In this document: positions 37,532 through 48,708 of the stretch, in pieces
How positions within the stretch are numbered: position 1 is the stretch's first letter
How the letters are laid out: every line of letters begins with the position of its first letter
Source: VAZQ01 sp963841705
GTDB lineage: Bacteria > Pseudomonadota > Alphaproteobacteria > Rhizobiales > Xanthobacteraceae
Reading direction: 5' to 3'
Assembly (NCBI GenBank): GCA_963841705.1
Contig: CAWJDY010000031.1
Coordinates: 1 to 64,000, forward strand
Length of the DNA: 64,000 nucleotides
Notes under the pieces: generated by a model
What the model saw: only the letters and a program-made list of their open reading frames with translations
Database searches by the model: none
What the model was told of the DNA's origin: nothing
Translations under genes and position numbers: made by a program

Positions 37532-38521
37532 ATGACGTTTGACCGCATTGCGGTGATAGGAGCAGGAGCGTGGGGAATCGCGCTCGCGAATGTATTGGCG
37601 CGGGCCGGCCGCACGGTTCTGTTGTGCGCACGTGATCGCCGCAGCGGAGATCGTCTGCGCGACGAGCGCAAAAGCGCGCGGCTGCCGGGAATACGTCTGG
37701 AGGAGGGTATCGCGATCGCCGGCGTGGACGCAGGACTATCGTCGTATGATCCGATTCTGATGGCGGTACCCGCGCAGGACATGCGAGCTGTCGCGCTCAG
37801 CATTGCGCCGGCGCTGAAACAAGGCGCAACGGTCATCGCTTGTGCGAAAGGGATTGAGCGCGGGACCCGGAAATTCATGACCGCGGTGCTTGCGGAAGCG
37901 GTGCCCGCCGCCATTCCCGCGATCCTCTCTGGTCCGAGCTTTGCCCGTGACGTGGCACGCGGTCTTCCAACTGCCGTGACTTTCGCAACGCGCGACGATG
38001 AACGTGCATCGGCACTCGCCTCCGCGCTGGGATCAGCCACCTTCCGGCCCTACCATTCGACCGATGTGCGCGGGGTGGAGATCGGCGGGGCGGCAAAGAA
38101 CGTACTTGCGATCGCCGCGGGCGTCGTTGCGGGTCGGGCACTGGGCGCCAGCGCTGCGGCAGCACTGGTTACCCGCGGCTTTGCCGAGCTGTTCCGGTTC
38201 GGCAAGGCTTACGGCGCGCGGCCGGACACGCTTACCGGCCTGTCTGGTCTGGGCGATGTGATACTGACATGTTCGAGCCCCCAGTCCCGGAATTACTCCT
38301 TTGGAATTGCGTTGGGTAAGGGGCAGCACCCAGATCCCGCGAGCATCGGCGGGAAGCTCGTCGAAGGCCTTTTCACCGCCGGCGTATTGGTCCAGATGGC
38401 AGAGGAACGTGGAATTGATATGCCAATCGCGCGTTCGGTTGACGCCATTATAGGAGGCCGGACAACCGTGGATGAGGCGATTGAAAGCCTGTTGACGCGA
38501 CCCTTCCGCGCCGAGGGGTAG
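37532..38521 (+). CDS. gpsA: Glycerol-3-phosphate dehydrogenase [NAD(P)+]
   Basis: GpsA reduces dihydroxyacetone phosphate to sn-glycerol 3-phosphate for phospholipid synthesis. It has 329 residues. The Rossmann motif GAGAWGIALANVLA is at residues 9-22, GPSFARDVA at about 132, and the active-site lysine region GGAAKNVLAIAAG at about 189. It lies between tsaD and the EVE-domain gene, in the order usual for Hyphomicrobiales. Confidence 0.96.
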   Translation: MTFDRIAVIGAGAWGIALANVLARAGRTVLLCARDRRSGDRLRDERKSARLPGIRLEEGIAIAGVDAGLSSYDPILMAVPAQDMRAVALSIAPALKQGATVIACAKGIERGTRKFMTAVLAEAVPAAIPAILSGPSFARDVARGLPTAVTFATRDDERASALASALGSATFRPYHSTDVRGVEIGGAAKNVLAIAAGVVAGRALGASAAAALVTRGFAELFRFGKAYGARPDTLTGLSGLGDVILTCSSPQSRNYSFGIALGKGQHPDPASIGGKLVEGLFTAGVLVQMAEERGIDMPIARSVDAIIGGRTTVDEAIESLLTRPFRAEG

Positions 38522-38553
38522 CGACTCTGATCGTGTTGTGGAGAGAGCAAGCG

Positions 38554-38973
38554 ATGGCACATTGGCTGCTGAAAACCGAACCCGAGGAATTCTCATGGGA
38601 TGACCAGGTGGCGCGGGGCGCCAAGGGGGAGCCGTGGACGGGGGTGCGCAATTTCATCGCCCGAAGAAATCTCAAGTCGATGAAGACCGGCGAGCACGCG
38701 TTTTTCTACCATACTGGCAGCGAGAAGCAGGTGGTAGGAATTGTCGAGGTAATCCGAGAAGCTTATTCCGACCCGACCGATCCGAAGCGCATTTTCGTTG
38801 CCGTCGACGTCAGGAGCGTGCAGCCGCTGCCGAAACCGATAACCCTCGCGGCCATCAAAGCAGACCCACGCCTGAAGGAGATGGCGCTGGTCAAGTATTC
38901 TCGGCTTTCCGTGCAGCCAGTGACGGACAAGGAATGGGGCATCGTCTGCGCGATGGGCGGCTTGAAGCAGTAG
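38554..38973 (+). CDS. EVE domain protein
   Basis: A protein of 139 residues starting MAHWLLKTEPEEFSWDD, with WTGVRNFIARRNLKSMKTGE and FFYHTGSEKQVVGI, which are hallmarks of the PUA-like EVE fold. EVE domains bind modified bases in DNA or RNA; for this compact housekeeping form the ligand is not established. I chose the ATG at 38554, which has GAGAGAGC just upstream, over an earlier in-frame start at 38533. It follows gpsA by 32 bp. Confidence 0.9.
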   Translation: MAHWLLKTEPEEFSWDDQVARGAKGEPWTGVRNFIARRNLKSMKTGEHAFFYHTGSEKQVVGIVEVIREAYSDPTDPKRIFVAVDVRSVQPLPKPITLAAIKADPRLKEMALVKYSRLSVQPVTDKEWGIVCAMGGLKQ

Positions 38974-39054
38974 CCGCATCAGCGGCGTCTCTGCGGCTAG
39001 TTTGGTGAACAGTGCGCGATTACGGCCAGCAACTAAAGTCGCAGCATGCGAGGC

Positions 39055-39084
39055 TTGTCGCTTGCACGGCCTGCATCGCATAAT
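39055..39084 (+). promoter_or_regulatory. Candidate sigma70-type promoter of acs
   Basis: TTGTCG, 18 bp, CATAAT about 65 bp before the acs ATG at 39149. The hexamers are imperfect but the spacing is suitable. GGAGG six bases before the ATG is a strong ribosome binding site. Confidence 0.4.
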
Positions 39085-39148
39085 AGGGTTGAGGAACGGA
39101 TAGCGCGCGGCCCCGTGAGAGTAGGCCCGCGCCGCCTGGAGGCAGCTA

Positions 39149-41110
<1,962 letters not shown>

Positions 41111-41375
41111 CAGGGCCGCTTTTCCGCTTGAAGGGGCGAGTTGCGAACCCGCTCCCACGGGCAGGAGAGGTTATCCCGCGGCGCTGTGTGGCCGGCGCGG
41201 CACAGTTGTCCAAATTCCGCCGGTACGGCACTGCGCATTCGCGGTTTTGGTTAAAGACGGCGCGCTAATCTGTTTATGATGTTTCTTGATCTGGCGCCCG
41301 ATCGGGGAATCCTGCGCGGATGATCGGGAGTCCATGGGTCACAAAAAACTTCAGGGGCAACGGGGCACATCAACC

Positions 41376-41894
41376 ATGCAACTCTCACGTTGGCTCCCAG
41401 CCAGCTCGGCTGTGCTCATGCTGGCAGCGACTGCTGCGCTTTCGCAGCCGGCGCAAGCTCGCGAAATCGTCGGATTCTCCGGCCCCTATGCGCCGGGCAC
41501 GGTGGTGGTGAGAACGGCACAGCGCTCGCTTTACTATGTTCTCGGCAACGGCCGGGCCTTGCGCTATCCCGTCGGTGTCGGTCGCGCCGGCAAGCAGTGG
41601 TCGGGAACTGCGATGATCAATGGCAAGTATTTGCGTCCGGCGTGGACACCGCCCGCCGAGGTCAAGCGCGACAAGCCCAGTCTGCCGAACGTGATCCGTG
41701 GCGGCGCCGGGAACAACCCCATGGGGGCGGCCGCGCTTACGCTCAGCGTTGGCGAATACGCGATTCACGGGACCAACAATCCCGGCTCGATCGGGGGCTT
41801 CGTCTCCTATGGCTGCATCCGCATGTACAACGCGGACGTCCTTGACCTCTACAGCCGCGTCGGCTTCGGCACCCCCGTCGTCGTGACGCAGTAG
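41376..41894 (+). CDS. L,D-transpeptidase (YkuD domain), secreted
   Basis: A protein of 172 residues from the ATG at 41376. MQLSRWLPASSAVLMLAATAALSQPAQA is a typical Sec signal peptide, cleaved before REIVG. The YkuD catalytic signature HGTNNPGSIG...SYGCIRM sits near residues 131-151, with the nucleophilic Cys in GCIRM. Enzymes of this type make 3-3 cross-links in peptidoglycan or attach proteins to it in the periplasm. An in-frame extension to 41286 would place residues before the signal peptide and is rejected. Confidence 0.92.
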   Translation: MQLSRWLPASSAVLMLAATAALSQPAQAREIVGFSGPYAPGTVVVRTAQRSLYYVLGNGRALRYPVGVGRAGKQWSGTAMINGKYLRPAWTPPAEVKRDKPSLPNVIRGGAGNNPMGAAALTLSVGEYAIHGTNNPGSIGGFVSYGCIRMYNADVLDLYSRVGFGTPVVVTQ

Positions 41895-42123
41895 CGCTCG
41901 ACCCGCCCCGCGCAGTGGAACCAGCGCGTCCCGGACGAACAAATCCGCTTCTGCACGTGGAGCCGGATCCGGGACCTAACTAACGGCCGCAGGCACCTCG
42001 TTTGACTGGCGAACTCGCCGCGGCCACCCAACATAAATCGAGCGCTGCGTACAGGTGCGGGTCTGGAACCAGCCCCTGATGACGCACGCTGCGCCTGCTG
42101 TGAGAGCGAGTTGGGACCAAGCG

Positions 42124-43106
42124 ATGAACTACCTACGTACGGCCATTCTGCTCGCGGGACTCACCGCCCTCTTCATGGCAGTGGGCTTTGCGATCGGGGG
42201 CGAGAGCGGTGCCGTTATGGCGCTCCTTGTCGCGGCAGGGATGAATCTCTTCACCTATTGGAATGCGGACAGGATCGTTCTTTCGCTCCATGGCGCACAG
42301 GAGGTGGACAAGCGCTCGGCCCCCGATCGGCCCCCGAGTTGATAGCCGTCGTGCGTGATCTTTCCCAGCGCGCCGGGCTGCCGATGCCGCGAGTTCACGT
42401 CATGGACAATCCGCAGCCCAATGCCTTCGCCACCGGACGCAATCCTGCGCACGCCGCGGTCGCGGTAAGCACCGGCCTGCTGAACATGCTCAGTCGGGAA
42501 GAGATTGCGGGCGTGCTGGCGCACGAACTGGCCCATGTCAGAAATCACGACACGCTGACGATGACCATCACCGCTACAATTGCGGGCGCCATCTCGATGC
42601 TGGCGCAATTCGGCTTGTTCTTCGGGGGCTCGCGCGACAACAATAATGGATTCGGCATCGTCGGCACGTTGCTCATGGTCATTCTCGCCCCTCTTGCTGC
42701 CATGCTGGTGCAGATGGCGATCAGCCGGACGCGAGAATATGGCGCCGATGAAATGGGCGCCCGAATGAGTGGGCACCCCCTGGCCCTCGCCTCGGCCCTT
42801 GCCAAAATCACCCGTGCGGCGGAGACATTCGAAAACGATACCGCCGAGCGCGCGCCCGCCACCGCGCATCTCTTCATCGTCAATCCCCTCACCGGCCGGG
42901 GCATGGACAACCTGTTCTCTACTCATCCTTCGACCGAGAACCGCATCGCCGCGCTCCAGCGGCTGGCGCAGGAAATGGGCGAGGGCCGGTTTGGGCAGGA
43001 TGTCTCACGCGATGAAAGCTTCGGCCGGCGCTCCTCCGTGCCCTCCTATCCAGCGCGTCCAGGGAGCCCTTGGGGACAGACCGGCATGCGGGGTCCATGG
43101 GGCTGA
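42124..43106 (+). pseudogene. htpX: htpX membrane metalloprotease, frameshifted by an 11-bp tandem duplication
   Basis: HtpX is a zinc protease of the inner membrane that degrades misfolded membrane proteins. The start MNYLRTAILLAGLTALF to GAQEVDKRSAPD is in one frame and stops at 42342. The rest continues in another frame as RSAPELIAVVRDL, with the zinc site HELAHVRNH, DNPQPNAFATGRNP, REYGADEMGA and FSTHPSTENR. The cause is visible: TCGGCCCCCGA occurs twice in a row at 42316-42326 and 42327-42337. Deleting one copy restores SAPELIAVV as in homologues. As written, the product is a 72-residue fragment. Confidence 0.9.
42316..42337 (+). repeat. 11-bp perfect tandem duplication in htpX
   Basis: Two adjacent copies of TCGGCCCCCGA. 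The unit is not a multiple of three and so breaks the reading frame. It is consistent with slipped-strand mispairing at the C run, and could revert by the same route. Confidence 0.95.
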
Positions 43107-44482
43107 TTCCCGGGCGGATGATCCCAAGCGCAGCGAAGGAGGGGCGCACCTCGGGGGCGACCGCGTCCGTCGATGCGCCTGGGTTCGCCGCCCGCAAGAT
43201 CGCGGCGGACATCGTGGAGAACGTGATTCGGCGCCGCCGTCCGTTGGACGAGCAGTTCCAGCACGCCTCGACACGACCTGATTTCGACAGGTTGCCCGAG
43301 CGGGACCGTGCGCTGGTGCGCGCCCTTGCAGCCACGGTGCTTCGCCGGTTGGGAACCGCCAGGCACCTGCTCTGCCGTTTCCTCGACCGCGGACTCCCCA
43401 GTGAAACGCCGTTTGTAGAGCCGTCTCTCCTTGTTGGGATTGCGCAAATTCTGTGGCTCGACGTACCGGACCACGCTGCGGTGGACCTTTCGGTACGGCT
43501 GGTGCGAGCCGACCGGCGCGCCGCGCGCTATGCTGGACTCGTCAACGCGGTCCTGCGGCGGGTCGTCCGTGAGGGCGCCCACTACCTCGCCTCGACCGAT
43601 TTAGCGGCCCTGGACACCCCGGGCTGGCTTATGGACCGCTGGCTGCGCAATTACGGCACGGAGATCGCCCGGCGGATTGCGACGGCGCATGCCCAGGAAC
43701 CCGCGCTCGATCTCACCGTAAAGGAGGAGGCTCGGCACTGGGCAGAGAAGCTCGGCGGCCGTGTGCTGCCTACCGGCTCAGTGCGCGCGGTCGCGCATGG
43801 ACCGACCACGCAATTGCCTGGCTATGCCGAGGGCGCGTGGTGGGTACAGGACGCAGCAGCCGCATTGCCGGCGCGCCTCATGGGCGACCTTAGAGGGCGC
43901 ACTGTCGCGGATCTCTGCGCTGCTCCGGGAGGCAAGACAATGCAACTTGCGGCTGCGGGGGCGCATGTTGTTGCGGTGGACCGTTCGGCGCACCGGCTCG
44001 ACCGGCTCCGAGAAAACCTTATGCGCGTCGGGCTCACCGCCGAGCTTGTCATTGCCGACGTACTGGAATGGGGCGCCGGCTTGTTCGACGCCGTGCTCCT
44101 CGACGCTCCGTGCTCTGCAACCGGAACTATCCGGCGTCATCCCGATGTACCCTGGATCAAGCGGGAAGCGGACATCGCCGCCTTGGCGGCGGTGCAGGGA
44201 CGTCTGATCGCGAAGGCCGCGGAGCTCGTAAAACCGGGGGGTACACTGATCTACTGCGTCTGCTCGCTCGAGCCGGAGGAAGGGATTGGCATTGTCAGCG
44301 ATCTTCTGCGGCAGGAGCCGCGAATCCGCCGCCGGCCGATAATCCCGGGAGAAGGCGACATACTGGCCGAATGGCTGACAGCAGAGGGCGATCTGCGCAC
44401 GCTGCCCTGCCATCTCCCCAACCCCGATCTGGCTATGTCTGGGCTGGACGGCTTCTATGCTGCCCGACTTGAGCGGCAGTGA
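43097..44482 (+). CDS. rsmB: 16S rRNA (cytosine-967-C5)-methyltransferase family (RsmB)
   Basis: A SAM-dependent m5C methyltransferase of about 461 residues. The N-terminal NusB-like half begins around AARKIAADIVENVIRRRRPLDEQF. The catalytic half contains CAAPGGKTMQLA (SAM binding), the nucleophile region DAPCSATGTIRRHPD and the second Cys in CVCSLEPEEG. I took the ATG at 43097, which overlaps the last codons of htpX; an ATG at 43118 is an alternative. The rsmB-heparinase-purH order is common in Hyphomicrobiales. Confidence 0.9.
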   Translation: MGLIPGRMIPSAAKEGRTSGATASVDAPGFAARKIAADIVENVIRRRRPLDEQFQHASTRPDFDRLPERDRALVRALAATVLRRLGTARHLLCRFLDRGLPSETPFVEPSLLVGIAQILWLDVPDHAAVDLSVRLVRADRRAARYAGLVNAVLRRVVREGAHYLASTDLAALDTPGWLMDRWLRNYGTEIARRIATAHAQEPALDLTVKEEARHWAEKLGGRVLPTGSVRAVAHGPTTQLPGYAEGAWWVQDAAAALPARLMGDLRGRTVADLCAAPGGKTMQLAAAGAHVVAVDRSAHRLDRLRENLMRVGLTAELVIADVLEWGAGLFDAVLLDAPCSATGTIRRHPDVPWIKREADIAALAAVQGRLIAKAAELVKPGGTLIYCVCSLEPEEGIGIVSDLLRQEPRIRRRPIIPGEGDILAEWLTAEGDLRTLPCHLPNPDLAMSGLDGFYAARLERQ

Positions 44483-44624
44483 CTTAAGGGGGCGGGTTTC
44501 CAACCTAATCCGTCTCTACAAATCTCAAGGCTCAAAACTGGAGGAGGTAAGCGCGGGCGGTTGGACGGAAATCCGACCTTCGCTATGGTGGGTGCGCCCG
44601 CAATGAGGGGGAGCCAAGCCTCGA

Positions 44625-46388
44625 ATGTCGCGCGCCTCAGTCGCGGAACGAGCCGGGTTGTCCGTCATCCTGGCGCGCAGGCTCTTTGGCAGCCTTATTG
44701 GCCGTCTCACCACCAATCCGATCGTCAGCTGGCTCGCGTCCTTTGGCAAGCCCGACCGGCTGGTGATCGCGCCCCAGGATCTGCGCACGACCGATGCCAC
44801 CCGCGCCAGCGAGATCTATTCCGGGCGCTTTGTTTTTGCCGGCAAGGTGGTCGTTTGCGAGTCGCGTTCGCCCTTCGAGATGACGCCGCCGTCGGACGAT
44901 TGGGCGGCTGCCCTGTTCGGCTTCGGGTGGCTGCGGCATCTGCGCGCCGCGGAGTCCGCGATAGCGCGTGCGAACGCCCGCGCCCTGGTGGACGAGTGGA
45001 TCACCATGAGCGGCGCACGCAATGCGATCGCCTGGCGTCCTGAGGTCGTGGCACGGCGCATCATCTCCTGGATCAGTCAAGCACCGTTGATGCTCGACAA
45101 CTCGGACCCGGCTTTCTACCGCCGGTTCATGCGCAGCCTCGCGCGCCAGATCCGGCATTTGAGCTATACGCTGGGCGAGGCACGCGACGGCGTCCCCCGC
45201 CTTCAGGCCGTGATGGCTCTGGCCTATGCTGCCTTGTGCGTGGCAGGACAGCAGCGATACATGCGAACGGCCGCACGCCGGCTCACCGAGGAGCTGGGCC
45301 GACAGATCCTCCCTGACGGAGGGCACATCAGTCGCAACCCAGGCGCGTTGATTCCCGCTCTGATCGATCTCTTGCCGCTGCGCACCGCATTTAGTGCCCG
45401 CAACCTCTCACCGCCGCCGGCCTTGCTCAACGCCATTGACCGCATGATGCCGATGCTGCGTTTCTTCCGCCATGGCGACGGCAACTTTGCCCTGTTCAAC
45501 GGCATGGGGCCGACCCCAGCCGACCTGGTAACGACCATCCTTGCTTATGACGACGCGCGCGGCGCCCCGCTCGGCAATGCGCCGCATTCGGGGTACCAGC
45601 GGCTGGAGAGCGCGGGGACCCTTATCGTCATGGATACAGGACGCCCGCCCCCATTCGCGGCGAGCCAGGAAGCGCACGCGGGCTGTCTTTCATTCGAGCT
45701 CTCCGTCAAGCAAACCCGCTTGGTGGTCAACTGCGGCGTGCCACTGACCAACCGCGACAGCTGGCGCCAGGTGGCGCGTGCCACTGCTGCTCATTCCACG
45801 GTCACGTTCAACGACACGTCATCTTGCGGCTTCGTGCCGGCCCGGCCCGTTAAACGACTGCTCGACGGCACCCCAATGATCGGGGGACCGCGCCATGTTG
45901 CGGTCGCGCGCGAGGAGAGGACCGAGGGCATCGCGCTGGTCACGTCCCACGATGGCTATGCCGATCTGTTCAACGTCGTGCATCACCGCACCTTGACCCT
46001 CTCGGCCGACGGTCAGACGCTCGAGGGCGAGGACGTGTTCACGCCGGCGAAAGGCGAGCTCGTGGCGGGCGACAAAGACTTGTTTGCATTGCGCTTCCAT
46101 CTGCATCCCGCGATCAAGGCGACCCGGCTCGCCGATGGGCACAGCGTGATGCTGGTCATGCCTAACAAGGAGGTTTGGAGTTTCACTGCGTTGGAGGACC
46201 GGGTTGACCTTGAGGAGAGCGTTTACCTCGCCGGTCCCGATGGCCCCCGGCGCACGCTGCAGATCGCGATCTTGGGCCACGCGCGCAAAGTGATGCGGGT
46301 GCAATGGAGGTTCGCTCAGACCTCCGCTGAAAGTGCGCCGGCACCGGCACGGCGCGATCGAGGTGCCGAGCCGCAGTTGCCCTTATGA
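44625..46388 (+). CDS. Heparinase II/III family protein
   Basis: A protein of 587 residues. The N-terminal half is alpha-helical (RASEIYSGRFVFAG at about 60, WRPEVVARRIISWISQAPLML at about 145). The C-terminal half is beta-rich, with RLVVNCG, AHSTVTFNDTSSCGF and HHRTLTLSADGQTLEGED, the latter two typical of the heparinase II/III-like family. The usual substrate is an acidic polysaccharide, but in this conserved alphaproteobacterial context the substrate is unknown. No signal peptide is obvious. The stop overlaps the purH start (ATGA). Confidence 0.85.
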   Translation: MSRASVAERAGLSVILARRLFGSLIGRLTTNPIVSWLASFGKPDRLVIAPQDLRTTDATRASEIYSGRFVFAGKVVVCESRSPFEMTPPSDDWAAALFGFGWLRHLRAAESAIARANARALVDEWITMSGARNAIAWRPEVVARRIISWISQAPLMLDNSDPAFYRRFMRSLARQIRHLSYTLGEARDGVPRLQAVMALAYAALCVAGQQRYMRTAARRLTEELGRQILPDGGHISRNPGALIPALIDLLPLRTAFSARNLSPPPALLNAIDRMMPMLRFFRHGDGNFALFNGMGPTPADLVTTILAYDDARGAPLGNAPHSGYQRLESAGTLIVMDTGRPPPFAASQEAHAGCLSFELSVKQTRLVVNCGVPLTNRDSWRQVARATAAHSTVTFNDTSSCGFVPARPVKRLLDGTPMIGGPRHVAVAREERTEGIALVTSHDGYADLFNVVHHRTLTLSADGQTLEGEDVFTPAKGELVAGDKDLFALRFHLHPAIKATRLADGHSVMLVMPNKEVWSFTALEDRVDLEESVYLAGPDGPRRTLQIAILGHARKVMRVQWRFAQTSAESAPAPARRDRGAEPQLPL

Positions 46389-47980
46389 CAATCCCCGATC
46401 AGGTGCGCATCTCTCGCGCTCTCATTTCCGTGTCCGACAAGACGGGACTGGTCGAGTTCGCCCGCGCGCTCGCGCGCCATGGCGTCGAGCTGGTCTCGAC
46501 GGGCGGCACCCGCAAGGCGCTCGCCGAGGGTGGGCTCCCGGCGCTCGACGTCGCCGATCTCACCGGCTTTCCCGAAATGATGGATGGTCGGGTGAAGACC
46601 CTGCATCCCGGCGTGCACGGCGGTCTTCTCGCCGTACGTGATCGCAACGATCACGCCGCCGCCATGGCCGCGCACGGCATCCGGCCGATCGATCTCCTGG
46701 TCGTGAACCTCTATCCGTTCGAGGCAACCGTCGCCCAAGGCGCGGATTTCAACACCTGTATCGAGAACATCGACATCGGCGGCCCCGCCATGATCCGCGC
46801 CGCGGCCAAGAACCATGCGCATGTCGCAGTACTGGTCGATCCCGCCGATTACGCCGCCATGGTGGAACAGCTCGATCAGCACAACGGCGTTACGACGTTG
46901 GCGCTGCGCCGGAAGCTCGCCGCCAAGGCCTATGCCCGCACCGCCGTCTACGACGCCGCAATCTCCGGGTGGTTCGCGCAGCAACTCGGCGATGCGGCGC
47001 CCGCTTACCGCGCCATCGGCGGCAGCCTCATCGAGCCTCTGCGTTACGGCGAGAATCCGCACCAGTCGGCGGCGTTCTATCGCACCTTAGAGGTCCGCCC
47101 CGGGGTTGCGAGCGCGCGGCAACTCCAGGGCAAGCAACTCTCCTACAACAACATCCATGACACCGATGCCGCGTACGAATGCGTGGCGGAGTTTGATGCC
47201 GGGCGGACGGCGGCCTGCGTCATCGTCAAGCACGCCAATCCCTGCGGCGTAGCCGAGGGAACGAGTCTGGTCGAGGCCTATCGCAAAGCGCTCGCCTGCG
47301 ATCCCGTCTCCGCCTTCGGCGGGATCGTCGCGGTGAATCGCACGCTCGATGCGGAGGCCGCACGCGCGATCACGGAGATCTTTACCGAGGTGATCATCGC
47401 GCCTGATGCAAGCGATGAAGCCATTGCGATCGTGGGCGCGAAGAAAAATCTGCGCCTGTTGCTGGCTGACGGTCTGCCCGACCCACGCGCCGCCGGACTC
47501 ACGATGAAGACCGTGGCCGGCGGCTTGCTCGCGCAGTCCCGCGACAACGCCGTGGTGGACGATATGGAGCTCAAGGTCGTCACTGCGCGAGCCCCGACCA
47601 ATGCCGAGCGCCGTGACCTCGAGTTTGCATTCCGCGTCGCCAAGCACGTGAAATCAAACACCATCGTCTATGCCCGGGATTGCGCGACGGTCGGGATCGG
47701 GGCGGGGCAGATGAGCCGCGTCGATTCCGCGCGTATCGCCGCGCGCAAGGCCGAGGACGCGGCAAGGGAAGCCGGTTCAAAGATGCCGCTGACCAAGGGC
47801 TCGGTGGTCGCGTCCGACGCGTTCTTTCCCTTTGCCGATGGGCTCCTGGTTGCCATCGAAGCTGGCGCGACCGCTGTTATCCAGCCCGGCGGCTCCGTAC
47901 GCGACGACGAAGTGATCAAGGCTGCGAACGATCACGGCATCGCCATGGTATTCACGGGGACGCGGCATTTCAGGCATTAG
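46385..47980 (+). CDS. purH: Bifunctional AICAR formyltransferase / IMP cyclohydrolase
   Basis: PurH catalyses the last two steps of purine synthesis, AICAR to FAICAR to IMP. It has 531 residues. The N-terminal MGS-like domain (IMP cyclohydrolase) shows RALISVSDKTGLVEFARAL and STGGTRKAL; the formyltransferase part shows LRYGENPHQSAAFY and KHANPCGVA, which supply transferase catalytic residues in the family. It is translationally coupled to the preceding heparinase-family gene. Confidence 0.97.
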   Translation: MTIPDQVRISRALISVSDKTGLVEFARALARHGVELVSTGGTRKALAEGGLPALDVADLTGFPEMMDGRVKTLHPGVHGGLLAVRDRNDHAAAMAAHGIRPIDLLVVNLYPFEATVAQGADFNTCIENIDIGGPAMIRAAAKNHAHVAVLVDPADYAAMVEQLDQHNGVTTLALRRKLAAKAYARTAVYDAAISGWFAQQLGDAAPAYRAIGGSLIEPLRYGENPHQSAAFYRTLEVRPGVASARQLQGKQLSYNNIHDTDAAYECVAEFDAGRTAACVIVKHANPCGVAEGTSLVEAYRKALACDPVSAFGGIVAVNRTLDAEAARAITEIFTEVIIAPDASDEAIAIVGAKKNLRLLLADGLPDPRAAGLTMKTVAGGLLAQSRDNAVVDDMELKVVTARAPTNAERRDLEFAFRVAKHVKSNTIVYARDCATVGIGAGQMSRVDSARIAARKAEDAAREAGSKMPLTKGSVVASDAFFPFADGLLVAIEAGATAVIQPGGSVRDDEVIKAANDHGIAMVFTGTRHFRH

Positions 47981-47993
47981 GCAGGATGGATCC

Positions 47994-48551
47994 TCAATCG
48001 TGCGAGGCTCGGCCTGACGCTTCGGCATCCGTACTCGTTCGGCACGCGTCCGATGCCGCGTCGATGGCGCAGAAATAGCTCTTGCTTCTGGAGCAGGAGC
48101 CTTCCGAATCCTTATCGAAATTCTTGAGACAAGTGTCCATCCAGTCGATGGTGATGCGGGCCTTGTCGAACTCCTCCTCGCCGCAGAATTGATCGAGATT
48201 CGAGACGACGCGCTCGAAATCTTTCGGAATGCCGTGCCTGTTGCGCACGCCCAAGCTTTGCGCCCGCTCGTAATAGGCCTGCGATACGCTGATGCAATCG
48301 GCCTTGTCGGTGGGGGTTCGGGGTTCCGGGCTGACCGCCTCGAGCTTTGCTACGTCGCCCTTGTGCTTGCCCCCGCGGGAGTGCCTGCCCGATCGGTGCC
48401 TTGCCGCGTGCTTCGCCCCAACCGATGCCTTTTTCGCGATGGCGGCGGAGCGGTGCCTCGCTGCGGCGGGCGACGTTGCAGACGTGCACAATACGCCCGC
48501 CACTGCCAGCAGGCACACCGCTGCTATTAACCGACCCCTGCGCGGCATCAT
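47994..48551 (-). CDS. Hypothetical secreted Cys-containing protein
   Basis: A protein of 185 residues; the frame is open further upstream, but MMPRRGRLIAAVCLLAVAGVLC gives a convincing signal peptide, cleaved around SPAAA. A very basic, His/Arg/Lys-rich linker follows (about 32-65), then a domain with six spaced Cys residues (DCISV, QFCGE, DTCLK, GSCSR, YFCAI, DACRT), which suggests disulfides in the periplasm. No family is recognised. It is convergent with purH and lies between it and the glutamate dehydrogenase gene. Confidence 0.6.
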   Translation of the reverse strand: MMPRRGRLIAAVCLLAVAGVLCTSATSPAAARHRSAAIAKKASVGAKHAARHRSGRHSRGGKHKGDVAKLEAVSPEPRTPTDKADCISVSQAYYERAQSLGVRNRHGIPKDFERVVSNLDQFCGEEEFDKARITIDWMDTCLKNFDKDSEGSCSRSKSYFCAIDAASDACRTSTDAEASGRASHD

Positions 48552-48708
48552 GATACTCTCGCCGCTGTCCCCGCCTCTGCCGCCGATCCTAGTCGGCATT
48601 GTGACGACTCTATAGCGATGGGCGGCCTGTGCCAGGTGCCCGCACCTCCCCAAAGATGCTGGTTTTCCCGAAAGAGTACCCCTCCTGACGCAACCGCGAC
48701 CGCCATTG

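Noticed and set aside
39000..39148. Possible tRNA or small RNA between the EVE gene and acs
   Set aside because: No cloverleaf and no terminator; only a weak promoter and a ribosome binding site for acs are visible.
41895..42123. 229-bp gap between the L,D-transpeptidase gene and htpX
   Set aside because: No ORF with a start signal, no hairpin with a T run and no tRNA seen; it probably only carries the htpX promoter.
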